A stretch of 53,883 nt of DNA, from the NCBI RefSeq assembly GCF_014773545.1, contig NZ_SDDV01000013.1:1-53883 (forward strand). The letters are read 5' to 3'. Of the stretch, positions 39,011-47,507 are shown one piece after another. This DNA is from Hydrogenophaga sp. Its GTDB lineage: Bacteria > Pseudomonadota > Gammaproteobacteria > Burkholderiales > Burkholderiaceae_C. The notes beneath the pieces were generated by a model, which was given only the letters and a program-made list of their open reading frames with translations, was not told the DNA's origin and ran no database searches. Numbering within the stretch: position 1 is the first letter of the stretch; the number at the start of each line of letters is the position of its first letter. A program made the translations under genes and the position numbers.

Positions 39011-39230
39011 CCGTTGGTGCTCGCGGCGTGGCTCACGCGCTGCAGTTCAACGGGAAGCAGGAGGGCACGACCCGGTTCGGGTCGGCCTAACCTGCGCTGC
39101 CCCCGCAACGGTAAGCAGACGATTCGACCGCTTCACTCGGGGGTCGAATCCGCTTTCATCACACAGCCACTGGACACCGTCTGGGAAGGCGATGAAGGCA
39201 GTTCTGCCAGCCCGGATACCGGCCAACGAG
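39011..39230 (+). promoter_or_regulatory. Cobalamin riboswitch upstream of btuB
   Basis: The conserved elements appear in order: GGTGCTCGC near 39016, AACGGGAAGCAGGAGGGC at about 39049-39066, CCTGCGCTGCCCCCGCAACGG near 39100, GCCACTGG near 39166, CTGGGAAGGCGATGAAGG at 39181-39198, and the B12 box GCCAGCCCGGATACCGGCC ending at 39224. The aptamer binds adenosylcobalamin-type ligands and normally shuts off uptake genes. A TACAAT at 39000-39005 fits a -10 box for a transcript starting near 39012. The 90 bases to the btuB ATG are the expression platform; they include a partial copy of the aptamer (39271-39294). Confidence 0.93.
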
Positions 39231-39319
39231 GTGGTGGCGTGCCCGCTTGGGGTGCGCCGCCGTGACGCTCGGATACCGTCGGGGAAGGCGGTAGGGCACA
39301 TCATCCTTGTCTGCTTCAC

Positions 39320-41173
39320 ATGAAAAATCGCAACTTGCGCGCACCACTTGCCGCGCTGCCACTGGCATTATTGGCCACCTTTTCGCACGCCCAGACTGCG
39401 CCTGCACCGAGCGCATCCGCCAGCGCCGCCGACCATGGCGGTATCGATCTGCCTGATACCGTGGTCACCGCTACACGCTTGCACACGCAGGCGGATCAAT
39501 TGGTCAGCGAGGTGGTGTTGATCGATCGCTCAGTGATTGAAGCCAGCAGCGCCCGCACGCTGCCTGAATTGCTGGCCCGCAGCGCCGGACTGCAAATCAG
39601 CGCCACCGGCGGGGCCGGCAAAGCTGCCAGCGTGTTCATTCGCGGCACCGAGGCGCGCCATGCCATTTTGTTGATCGACGGCGTGCGCTATGGATCGGCC
39701 ACCCTGGGTCAACCGACTTGGAACGCGGTGCCGCTGGACATGATAGAGCGCATCGAAGTGCTCAAAGGTCCGGCGTCGGCGCTGTACGGCAGCGACGGCG
39801 TGGGCGGCGTGGTGCACATCATCACCCGTCAGGGCCGCGAAGGCTTTCATCCCCATGCGGCGCTGACGCTGGGGGCCAAGTCGCACCGCCAGATGTCGGT
39901 CGGTCTCAGCGGTGGCCAGCCCGGCGTGCGCTATACCCTGGGTTTTTCGCAGGTGCGTGAGCAGGGTTTTTCAGCCACGCGTGCCGAGGTGCCGTTTGGC
40001 AACCACCACCCGGATCGCGATCCGTGGCAGCAAGACGCCTTACAGGCATCGGTCACGGTCGATTTGCCGGCCGGCTGGCGCGCCGACGCCGGTGTGGTCT
40101 ACAGCGACGGCCTCAATCACTTCGACGACGGTCTCGGCCGCGACACCCAGACGGCGCAGCGCAGCGTGGTTGCGCGCATGGGTCTGCAGGCGCAGCTCTT
40201 GCCCAACTGGCACAGCGAGCTGCGCTGGGGCCAGAGCACCGATTCATCCAACGCCCTGGTCGGCGCCTGGCTGCCAGGTCGTTTTGAAACCCGGCAACAG
40301 CAGTGGAGCTGGCAAAACACGTTCCAGACCCCGCTCGGATCGCTGCTCGCCGGCCTGGAGCAGCGCCAGCAAAAGGTCGACTCTTCGACCGCCTACACCG
40401 TTCGCGAGCGCGACATCGACGCCGTATTTGTCGGCTTACAAGGCAGTCAGGGGCCGCACAGTTGGCAGCTCAACCTGCGCCGCGACGACAACTCCCAATT
40501 TGGCCGCAGCAACACCGGCTTTGCCGGTTACGGCTTTCACCTGAACCCGGCTTGGCGGCTGCACGTCGCGCACGGCACCAGCTTCGTCGCGCCCAGCTTC
40601 AACCAGTTGTACTGGCCGGGATTTGGCAACCCTGCCTTGCAGCCCGAACGCGGTCGCAACACCGACCTGGGGTTGAGTTGGCGCAGCGTCGGGCACGAGC
40701 TCAAACTGGTGCGCTTTGACAACCGGATTCGCGGTTTCATCAGTTCGACCACCTTGCCGCAAAACGTGCCCCAAGTTCGCATCGACGGCTGGACGCTGGG
40801 CTATGAGGGACGGCTGGGGGCCTGGAGCTGGCGCGCCGGGCACGACCTGCTGGACCCGCGTGACCAGAGCAACGGCCGCCAGTTAGCGCGCCGGGCCAGA
40901 CAGCAAAGCACGCTGGACTTGAACTACCAGCAGGAAAATTGGAGCGTGGGCGGATCCTTGCTGCGTGTGGGGGGGCGTTTTGACGACGCCGCGCAGCAGC
41001 GTCGGCTCGCCGCCTACACCACGCTCGATCTGCACGCCCAGTACCGGTTGGCGCAGGACTGGTCGATGCAGTTGCGACTCAACAACTTGGGCAACGCAGT
41101 CTACGAGACGGCTTTCGGCTACAAGCAGCCCGGTCGCGGCCTGTTCATGACGCTGCGCTGGCAGCCGCGCTGA
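39320..41173 (+). CDS. btuB: TonB-dependent vitamin B12 receptor
   Basis: 617 residues. A signal peptide ends near residue 24 (SHA). The TonB box is DTVVTATR. The plug domain carries VFIRGTEARHAILLIDGVRYG and RIEVLKGPASALYGSDGVGGVVHIIT, and a 22-strand barrel follows, ending in an aromatic-rich strand GLFMTLRWQPR. It imports cobalamin across the outer membrane with energy from TonB. It is the first gene after the cobalamin riboswitch and begins a tightly packed same-strand run. Confidence 0.93.
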   Translation: MKNRNLRAPLAALPLALLATFSHAQTAPAPSASASAADHGGIDLPDTVVTATRLHTQADQLVSEVVLIDRSVIEASSARTLPELLARSAGLQISATGGAGKAASVFIRGTEARHAILLIDGVRYGSATLGQPTWNAVPLDMIERIEVLKGPASALYGSDGVGGVVHIITRQGREGFHPHAALTLGAKSHRQMSVGLSGGQPGVRYTLGFSQVREQGFSATRAEVPFGNHHPDRDPWQQDALQASVTVDLPAGWRADAGVVYSDGLNHFDDGLGRDTQTAQRSVVARMGLQAQLLPNWHSELRWGQSTDSSNALVGAWLPGRFETRQQQWSWQNTFQTPLGSLLAGLEQRQQKVDSSTAYTVRERDIDAVFVGLQGSQGPHSWQLNLRRDDNSQFGRSNTGFAGYGFHLNPAWRLHVAHGTSFVAPSFNQLYWPGFGNPALQPERGRNTDLGLSWRSVGHELKLVRFDNRIRGFISSTTLPQNVPQVRIDGWTLGYEGRLGAWSWRAGHDLLDPRDQSNGRQLARRARQQSTLDLNYQQENWSVGGSLLRVGGRFDDAAQQRRLAAYTTLDLHAQYRLAQDWSMQLRLNNLGNAVYETAFGYKQPGRGLFMTLRWQPR

Positions 41174-41180
41174 GATCGTC

Positions 41181-41993
41181 ATGTTGCCCGGCCCGCAGCG
41201 CATCGTCTGCCTGACCGAAGAAACCACCGAGTGGCTGTACCTGCTGGGGCAGGAGCAGCGCATTGTGGGCATCAGCGGCTACACGGTGCGGCCGCGCCGG
41301 GCGCGCGACGAGAAGCCCAAGGTGAGTGCTTTCCTCACGGCCAAGGTGGACAAGATCCTGGCCCTGAAGCCCGACTGCGTGTTCGGCTTCTCCGACCTGC
41401 AGGCCGACATTGCCGCTGCGCTGATCCGCGCCGGTGTGCAGGTGACGGTGTTCAACCAGCGCAGCGTGGACGAGATTTTTTCCATGCTGTACCAGGTGGC
41501 GGCCATGGTCAGTTGTGCCGGTGACGGCCTGGCGCGCATCGCGCTGATGCGTCAGCGGCTGGATGCGATCCGTGCCGAGGTCGCCGCGCTGGTGGCGTCG
41601 GGCAAGCGCCGACCGCGCGTGTTCTTTGAAGAGTGGGACGAGCCGCCCATCAGCGCCATCCGCTGGGTGTCGGAGCTGCTGGGCGTGGCCGGGGGCGACG
41701 ACGTGTTTCCCGAGCTGGCCGCGCAGTCGCTGGGCAAGCACCGCATCATTGCCGACGGTGCCGAGATCGTGCGCCGCAACCCGGACATCGTGATCGGCTC
41801 CTGGTGCGGCAAAAAATTCCGGCCCGAGAAGGTGGCGGCCCGTGTGGGCTGGCAAGACGTGCCCGCCGTGTGCCATGGCCAGCTGTTCGAGATCAAGTCG
41901 GCCGACATTCTGCAGCCCGGCCCGGCCGCGCTCACCGACGGGGTGGAGCAGATGCACCGCATCGTCGCATCGTGGATGAAACAATATGGTTGA
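41181..41993 (+). CDS. Cobalamin-binding protein of the TroA/BtuF fold, without signal peptide
   Basis: 270 residues. RIVCLTEETTEWLYLLGQEQRIVGISGYTVRP, VFGFSDLQADIAAALI and DIVIGSWCGKKFRPEKVAARVGW follow the periplasmic-binding-protein pattern of vitamin B12/iron-chelate receptors. Yet it starts MLPGPQRIVCL with no hydrophobic leader, and there is no room upstream for one (btuB ends 7 bp before). It is therefore predicted to be cytoplasmic, unlike the second, secreted BtuF at 42637. It may be a corrinoid carrier or sensor. It overlaps cobU by 8 bp. Confidence 0.82.
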   Translation: MLPGPQRIVCLTEETTEWLYLLGQEQRIVGISGYTVRPRRARDEKPKVSAFLTAKVDKILALKPDCVFGFSDLQADIAAALIRAGVQVTVFNQRSVDEIFSMLYQVAAMVSCAGDGLARIALMRQRLDAIRAEVAALVASGKRRPRVFFEEWDEPPISAIRWVSELLGVAGGDDVFPELAAQSLGKHRIIADGAEIVRRNPDIVIGSWCGKKFRPEKVAARVGWQDVPAVCHGQLFEIKSADILQPGPAALTDGVEQMHRIVASWMKQYG

Positions 41994-42561
41994 GATCGTG
42001 CGCAGCGAGTTCATCCTGGGTGGCCAAAAGAGCGGCAAGTCGCGCCGCGCCGAGGCATTGGCGAGCGGCTGGCTGAACGCTTCACCCGACCACCGCGCGG
42101 TGCTCATTGCCACCGCGCAAGCCGGGGACGCCGAGATGCGCGAGCGCATTGCGCGCCACCAACGGGACCGCGCGCAGCGTGTGCCGGGCATGGCCACGGT
42201 GGAAGAGCCGCTGGCGCTGGGCCAGGCGTTGCGCCAGCACAGCGCGCCGCAGACGCTGGTGGTGGTGGACTGCCTCACGCTGTGGCTCACCAACCAGCTC
42301 ATGCCAGCCGACGCGAGCCAGGCGGCCAACGCAGACGGTTTGCAGGCGACCTGCCACGCGTTGTGCGCAGCGCTGGAAGAGGCGCGCGGGCCGGTGGTGC
42401 TGGTGGGCAACGAGATTGGGCTGGGCGTGATTCCGATGGGGCGCGAGCTGCGTGCCTTTGTGGACGCGCTGGGCCAGATGAACCAGGCGGTGGCCGCCGC
42501 GTGTGACCGCGTCACGCTGATGGCGGCTGGCTTGCCGCTGGTGTTGAAAGGTGCCGCATGA
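41986..42561 (+). CDS. cobU: Adenosylcobinamide kinase / cobinamide-phosphate guanylyltransferase
   Basis: 191 residues. The N-terminal P-loop is FILGGQKSGKSRRAEALA. ATAQAGDAEMRERIARHQRDR, containing the His used for the GMP intermediate, and VVDCLTLWLTNQL with VGNEIGLGVIPMGRELR follow, all typical of CobU/CobP. It phosphorylates adenosylcobinamide and attaches GMP, the activation step of nucleotide-loop assembly. CobS and CobT are not in this window. Confidence 0.93.
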   Translation: MVEIVRSEFILGGQKSGKSRRAEALASGWLNASPDHRAVLIATAQAGDAEMRERIARHQRDRAQRVPGMATVEEPLALGQALRQHSAPQTLVVVDCLTLWLTNQLMPADASQAANADGLQATCHALCAALEEARGPVVLVGNEIGLGVIPMGRELRAFVDALGQMNQAVAAACDRVTLMAAGLPLVLKGAA

Positions 42562-42636
42562 CAGCGAATGGGTCAGCCTTTCTTATGAGAGAGCAGTTCC
42601 GGCCCGTTTCCACAAGTCTTTAACCGGAGTCTCCCC

Positions 42637-43530
42637 ATGAAAACAGCTGCGAACCCGTGCTTGGGCTGGCTGGCCGCGTGCCTGGTGGTCTGGGCTTTTT
42701 TTGTCGGCAGTGTGCAGGCGGCCGGGCTGCAGGTGACCGACGACCGTGGCGTGACCGTGCGCTGGGACGCGCCGCCGCAGCGCATCGTCTCGCTGCTGCC
42801 GTCGCTGACCGAAACGGTGTGCGAGCTGGGCCAGTGCCACCGCCTGGTGGGGGTGGACCGCTATTCCAACTGGCCACAGGCCATTGCCCGGCTGCCGCGC
42901 GTGGGCGGCGGTATTGACCCGAATGTGGAAGCCATCGTGGCGCTGCGGCCCGACGTGGTGTTGCTCGCGCAATCGTCGCGGGTGGTGCAGCGGCTGGAGT
43001 CCTTGGGGCTGAAGGTGGTGGCGCTGGAGCCTAAAACCCACGCCGATGTGCTGCGCGTGCTGGGCAAGGTGGCGCAGGTGGTGGGTGTGGACGAGCAGGC
43101 CGCGCAACGCATCTGGCGCCACATTGACGCGGCGGTGTCGGCGGCGGCGCAGTCGCTGCCGCCGCAGGTGAAAAACACGCGGGTGTACTTTGAAGTGAGC
43201 CGAGGGCCCTACGGCGCAGGCACCTCGTCTTTCATTGGCGAAACGCTCACCCGCCTGGGTGTGCAAAACATCGTACCGGTCAGCCTGGGGCCGTTCCCGA
43301 AGCTCAACCCGGAGTTTGTGGTGCGGGCCAACCCCGACGTGATCATGGTGGGCGACCGCAACTTTGAAGGCATGACGCAGCGCCCGGGTTGGCGCAGCAT
43401 CCGTGCGGTGCGGGAAGACCGCTTGTGCGTGTTCTCGAACACCGAATCCGACGTGCTGGTGCGGCCTGGCCCGCGCATGGCCGAAGCCGCCCGCCTCATG
43501 GCGCGCTGCCTGCAGGAGAGGGCGCCTTGA
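42637..43530 (+). CDS. btuF: Periplasmic vitamin B12-binding protein
   Basis: 297 residues. A signal peptide of about 29 residues (WLAACLVVWAFFVGSVQAAG) precedes VTVRWDAPPQRIVSLLPSLTETVCELGQCHRLVGVDRYSNWP, the opening of BtuF, and a second lobe ending in VLVRPGPRMAEAARLMARCL. It delivers cobalamin to BtuCD. The 75 bases before it are the largest gap in the cobalamin-biotin run; GGAG precedes the ATG and no terminator is seen there. Confidence 0.92.
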   Translation: MKTAANPCLGWLAACLVVWAFFVGSVQAAGLQVTDDRGVTVRWDAPPQRIVSLLPSLTETVCELGQCHRLVGVDRYSNWPQAIARLPRVGGGIDPNVEAIVALRPDVVLLAQSSRVVQRLESLGLKVVALEPKTHADVLRVLGKVAQVVGVDEQAAQRIWRHIDAAVSAAAQSLPPQVKNTRVYFEVSRGPYGAGTSSFIGETLTRLGVQNIVPVSLGPFPKLNPEFVVRANPDVIMVGDRNFEGMTQRPGWRSIRAVREDRLCVFSNTESDVLVRPGPRMAEAARLMARCLQERAP

Positions 43531-44564
43531 ACGGCCCCACGCTGCCACAGCCTCAAAAGTCTGTGCCGGTCGAGCGGGCCACCTCGGCGCGCCCGCTGTG
43601 GCTGGCCCTGGGCTTGGTGTGGGGCGGTGCGGTGCTGGCGGTGCTGGGGCTGGGGGTGGGCAGCACCGGTCTGGAGTCGGTCTGGCGGATGCTGGAAGAC
43701 CCGGTGGCCGCGCAGATTGTGTGGGACATCCGCGCGCCGCGCACGGCCGGTGCGTTTGCTGCCGGCGCTTTGCTGGGCTTGGCCGGCGCGGTGGCGCAGG
43801 GTCTGTTTCGCAACCCGCTGGCCGATCCTTTTTTGCTGGGCAGCGCCTCGGGTGCCTCGCTGGGTGTGGCGCTGGCGCTGGCCGGGCTGGGCGTGTCTCC
43901 ATTTGCGACCGAGTGGGTGGTGCGCCTGGGGCTGACCGGAGCGGCCTTTGTGGGTGCTGTACTGGCGGTGCTGCTCACGCTGGCGCTGGCGCGTGGGGTG
44001 CAGCACACGCTGCGCCTGTTGCTGGCCGGGGTGGTGGTGGGGGTGGTGCTGGGCGCATTCACCTCGCTGGTCACGCTCACGACGCCCGAGATTTTGCAGG
44101 CCATGCAAGCCTTCATGCTCGGCTCCACCGGTTTTGTCGGCTGGGTGTCTTTCGGTTTGATGGCCGGCATCGGGCTGGTGTGCCTGCTGCTGGCCTGGGG
44201 CTTGTCGCGTGTGCTCGATGGGCTGGCGCTGGGTGAGGCCACCGCGCTCAGCCTGGGCCTGCCGCTGGGCCCGCTGCGTGCGGCGCTGGTGGGGGTTCTG
44301 GCCCTGGCCACCGGCACCGCCGTGGCGCAGACCGGGCTGATCGCGTTTGTGGGCCTGGCCGCGCCGCACCTGGTGCGTGCGGTGGTGAAAACCACCCACG
44401 CCTGGTTGGTGCTGCTGGCCAGCTTGATGGGGGGCGTGCTGCTGATGCTGGCCGACATGCTGGCGCGCGGCTTGCTGGCGCCACAAGAGCTGCCGGTGGG
44501 CGTGCTCACGGCGGTGCTGGGCGGGGGCTATTTGCTGTGGCTCATGCGCAAGCGGGTGGGCTGA
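43527..44564 (+). CDS. btuC: Vitamin B12 ABC transporter permease
   Basis: 345 residues, about ten membrane helices of the FecCD/BtuC family. RAPRTAGAFAAGALLGLAGAVAQGLFRNPLADPFLLGSASGASLG and GLIAFVGLAAPHLVRAVVKTTHAW (the ATPase-coupling loop) are diagnostic. The TTG at 43527 overlaps the btuF stop by 4 bp and has AGGAGAG ahead, so it is the likely start; no ATG occurs at a suitable place. Confidence 0.92.
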   Translation: MNGPTLPQPQKSVPVERATSARPLWLALGLVWGGAVLAVLGLGVGSTGLESVWRMLEDPVAAQIVWDIRAPRTAGAFAAGALLGLAGAVAQGLFRNPLADPFLLGSASGASLGVALALAGLGVSPFATEWVVRLGLTGAAFVGAVLAVLLTLALARGVQHTLRLLLAGVVVGVVLGAFTSLVTLTTPEILQAMQAFMLGSTGFVGWVSFGLMAGIGLVCLLLAWGLSRVLDGLALGEATALSLGLPLGPLRAALVGVLALATGTAVAQTGLIAFVGLAAPHLVRAVVKTTHAWLVLLASLMGGVLLMLADMLARGLLAPQELPVGVLTAVLGGGYLLWLMRKRVG

Positions 44565-44568
44565 CGCC

Positions 44569-45402
44569 ATGTTGAACACCCCCGGCACCCCTGGCACCGG
44601 CACCAGCGCACAGCCACGGCGCGCCGCTGCGCTGCAGGCGCTGGGCCTGCACGCCTCGCTGGGCCTGGGGCGCAACCAGCGCCATGTGCTGCAGGGCGTG
44701 AACCTGGCGCTGGGCGCTGCCCGCTGGACCTGCATCGTCGGCCCCAATGGCGCGGGCAAATCCACCCTGCTGCGCGCGCTGGCCGGGGTGCTGCCGCACC
44801 GTGGCGACGTGCTGCTGCACGGCCAGCCCATGGCGCGCATGGCGCCGCGTGTGCGCGCCCGGGCGCTGGCCTGGCTGGCGCAAAGCGGTGCCGCTGAAGC
44901 CAGCGCCGACGACCTCACGGTGTACGACGTGGCCTTGCTGGGGCGCCTGCCGCACCAGGCCTGGCTGGCACCCCCCAGCCCGGCCGACCACGCCGCCGTG
45001 GAGCGCGCGCTGCGCCAGACCCAGGCCTGGGACTGGCAGTGCCGCCCGCTGGGTGCGTTGTCGGGTGGCGAGCGTCAGCGCGTGCTGCTGGCGCGGCTGC
45101 TGGCGGTAGAGGCCGATGTGATGCTGATGGACGAGCCGCTGGCCAACCTGGACCCGCCGCACCAGGCCGACTGGATCGCGCTGGTGCGCAGCCTGGTGGC
45201 GCAGGGCAAAACCGTGGTCAGCGTGCTGCACGAAATCACGCTGGCGCTCATGGCCGACGAGGTGGTGGTGATGCAGCAGGGCCGCATTGCGCACGCCGGC
45301 CCCACGCACCAGACCGCTGCGCACCGGGCGCTGGAGGCGGTGTTCGAGCACCGCATTGCCATTCACGCGCTGGGCCCGCGCTGGGTGGCCTTGCCGCAAT
45401 GA
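44569..45402 (+). CDS. btuD: Vitamin B12 ABC transporter ATP-binding protein
   Basis: 277 residues. Walker A is [15 protein letters not shown], the signature is [13 protein letters not shown], Walker B is [14 protein letters not shown] and the switch His lies in VLHEITLAL. It powers the BtuCD importer. An N-terminal extension of about 20 Pro/Thr/Gly residues precedes the ABC domain. It begins 4 bp after btuC and ends 4 bp before cobO. Confidence 0.93.
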   Translation: MLNTPGTPGTGTSAQPRRAAALQALGLHASLGLGRNQRHVLQGVNLALGAARWTCIVGPNGAGKSTLLRALAGVLPHRGDVLLHGQPMARMAPRVRARALAWLAQSGAAEASADDLTVYDVALLGRLPHQAWLAPPSPADHAAVERALRQTQAWDWQCRPLGALSGGERQRVLLARLLAVEADVMLMDEPLANLDPPHQADWIALVRSLVAQGKTVVSVLHEITLALMADEVVVMQQGRIAHAGPTHQTAAHRALEAVFEHRIAIHALGPRWVALPQ

Positions 45403-45406
45403 ATGT

Positions 45407-46009
45407 ATGACCAACGAACCGGCGACACGACACCAAACCATGCAAATCGAATCTGCACCCACTGAGAAACCCTACGAAAAACCCGAGGGCGAGCGCCGCG
45501 GCCTTGTGATCGTGAACACCGGCGACGGCAAGGGCAAGAGCACGGCGGCTTTTGGCCTGGCGCTGCGTGCGCACGGACGTGGCAAAGCGGTGAAAATCTA
45601 CCAGTTCATGAAAGTGCCCAGTGCGCGCTTTGGCGAGCACCGCCTGTTCGAGCAGATCGGCATCCCGATCGAAGGCCTGGGCGACGGCTTTAGCTGGAAG
45701 AGTCAGGACCTGGAGCATTCGGCGCAACTCGCGCGCGACGGCTGGCAGAAGGCGCGCGCGGCTATCATGAGCGGTGATTATTTTCTGGTCGCGCTGGACG
45801 AACTGACCTACCCGCTGATCTACGGCTGGCTGGAGCTGGCCGACGTGTTGCAGACGCTGCGCGAGCGCCCGCGCCACACGCACGTGCTCATCACCGGTCG
45901 GCGCTGCCCGCCGGAGATCATCGAGCTGGCCGACACCGTGACCGAGATGACGCTGATCAAGCACGCCTTCCAGGCCGGTATCCCGGCCCAGCGCGGCATA
46001 GAAGACTGA
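45407..46009 (+). CDS. cobO: Cob(I)yrinic acid a,c-diamide adenosyltransferase (CobA/BtuR type)
   Basis: 200 residues. The P-loop is [46 protein letters not shown] and [19 protein letters not shown] follow, as in BtuR/CobO. It transfers adenosyl from ATP to cobalt to make coenzyme B12. The ATG at 45407 is 4 bp after the btuD stop; an in-frame ATG at 45440 is an alternative. bioB begins only 29 bp further, with no terminator. Confidence 0.93.
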   Translation: MTNEPATRHQTMQIESAPTEKPYEKPEGERRGLVIVNTGDGKGKSTAAFGLALRAHGRGKAVKIYQFMKVPSARFGEHRLFEQIGIPIEGLGDGFSWKSQDLEHSAQLARDGWQKARAAIMSGDYFLVALDELTYPLIYGWLELADVLQTLRERPRHTHVLITGRRCPPEIIELADTVTEMTLIKHAFQAGIPAQRGIED

Positions 46010-46038
46010 CCCTCACCACCCATTCAGGACACCCACCG

Positions 46039-47067
46039 ATGAGCAGCACCCTGACCCCCGAATTCCAACCCGTGCGCCTGGTTGCGCGCAGCCCAGCGCT
46101 CAGCACCCCGCCCGCAGCGGCGCGCTGGTCGGTGCAGGCCGTGGCCGACCTGTTTGAGCTGCCGTTTGCCGAGCTGCTGTACCGCGCCCAGAGCGTGCAC
46201 CGCGAGCACTTCGACCCGACCGAGGTCGAGCTGGCCACGCTGCTGTCGGTCAAGACCGGCGGCTGCCCGGAAGACTGCGGCTACTGCCCGCAGTCGGTGC
46301 ATTTCGACACCGGCCTGGAAGCGGGAAAACTGATGGGCGTGGACGCCGTGCGCGAAGCCGCGCAGCGCGCCAAGCAGGCGGGGGCCACGCGGTTTTGCAT
46401 GGGCGCGGCCTGGCGCGCGCCCAAAGACCGCGACGTGCAGGCCGTGGCCGAGCTGGTGCGCACCGTCAAGGCCGAAGGCCTGGAGGCCTGCGCCACGCTG
46501 GGCATGCTGGGCGAAGGCCACGCCGAAACCCTGCGCGACGCCGGGTTGGACTACTACAACCACAACCTCGACAGCGCGCCCGATTTCTACGGCGAGATCA
46601 TCAGCACGCGCGACTACCAGGACCGGCTGGACACGCTGGCGCGCGTGCGCGGCGCGGGCGTCAAGGTGTGCTGCGGCGGCATCGTGGGCCTGGGCGAATC
46701 GCGCCTGCAACGCGCCGCGCTGGTGGCCGAGCTGGCCAACCTGACGCCCGCCTACCCCGAGTCGGTGCCGATCAACCACCTGGTGAAGGTCCCGGGCACG
46801 CCGCTGGCCGAGCAGCCCGACCTGGACCCGCTGGAGTTCGTGCGCACCATCGCGGTGGCGCGCATCACCATGCCGCTGGCGCGGGTGCGCCTGTCGGCCG
46901 GGCGCCAGGCGATGAGCGACGCGGTGCAGGCCCTGTGTTTCGCGGCCGGCGCCAACTCCATCTTCTACGGCGAAAAACTGCTCACCACCGGCAACCCCGA
47001 CGTCGACGCCGACCGCGCGCTGCTGCAGCGCCTGGGCATGAAGCCGCGCCACTCGTTTGGCGCTTGA
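46039..47067 (+). CDS. bioB: Biotin synthase
   Basis: 342 residues, radical SAM enzyme. The SAM-binding cluster ligands are Cys76, Cys80 and Cys83 in [29 protein letters not shown] and [11 protein letters not shown] carry further cluster and substrate residues; the [2Fe-2S] Arg lies in RVRLSAGR. It inserts sulfur into dethiobiotin as the last step of biotin synthesis. It directly follows cobO and precedes panD on the same strand, with no biotin-operator-like dyad (BirA site) visible in the 29-bp gap. Confidence 0.95.
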   Translation: MSSTLTPEFQPVRLVARSPALSTPPAAARWSVQAVADLFELPFAELLYRAQSVHREHFDPTEVELATLLSVKTGGCPEDCGYCPQSVHFDTGLEAGKLMGVDAVREAAQRAKQAGATRFCMGAAWRAPKDRDVQAVAELVRTVKAEGLEACATLGMLGEGHAETLRDAGLDYYNHNLDSAPDFYGEIISTRDYQDRLDTLARVRGAGVKVCCGGIVGLGESRLQRAALVAELANLTPAYPESVPINHLVKVPGTPLAEQPDLDPLEFVRTIAVARITMPLARVRLSAGRQAMSDAVQALCFAAGANSIFYGEKLLTTGNPDVDADRALLQRLGMKPRHSFGA

Positions 47068-47078
47068 GGAGTGAGACC

Positions 47079-47495
47079 ATGTTCCGCACCCTGCTGAAAT
47101 CCAAAATCCACCGCGCCACCGTCACCCACTGCGAGCTGCACTACGAAGGCTCGTGCGGCATCGACGACGACCTGCTGGAGGCGAGCAACATCCGCCCCAA
47201 CGAGCAGATCCACATCTGGAACGTGAACAACGGCGAGCGTTTCATCACCTACGCCATCCGTGCACCGCGCGGCAGCGGCATCATTTCGCTCAACGGCTCG
47301 GCGGCCCGGCGCGCCAGCGTGGGCGACCTGGTGATCATCGCGGCCTTCGGCATGGTGCACGAAGACCGGCTCGACGAGGCCGTGCCCCGGCTGGTGTTCC
47401 CCGATGCACGCAACCGCATCGTCGAAACCCGCAGCGAACCGGCCGGGCCGCAGGCCGGGGACCCGCTGCTGCTGCCGATCGGCAGCGCCGACTGA
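47079..47495 (+). CDS. panD: Aspartate 1-decarboxylase proenzyme
   Basis: 138 residues. [29 protein letters not shown] is the PanD opening; the self-cleavage site is Gly24-Ser25, where Ser25 becomes the pyruvoyl group. [36 protein letters not shown] completes the core. It makes beta-alanine for pantothenate and CoA. Its place between bioB and bioA is unusual, but the link is sensible because biotin and CoA both serve acyl metabolism. AGGAG precedes the ATG. The frame open upstream lies within bioB and is not used. Confidence 0.95.
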   Translation: MFRTLLKSKIHRATVTHCELHYEGSCGIDDDLLEASNIRPNEQIHIWNVNNGERFITYAIRAPRGSGIISLNGSAARRASVGDLVIIAAFGMVHEDRLDEAVPRLVFPDARNRIVETRSEPAGPQAGDPLLLPIGSAD

Positions 47496-47507
47496 GGGCG
47501 CACCGGC

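Noticed and set aside
39225-39319. Second complete cobalamin riboswitch
   Set aside because: Only one 24-nt piece is repeated; the B12 box order and remaining conserved parts are missing.
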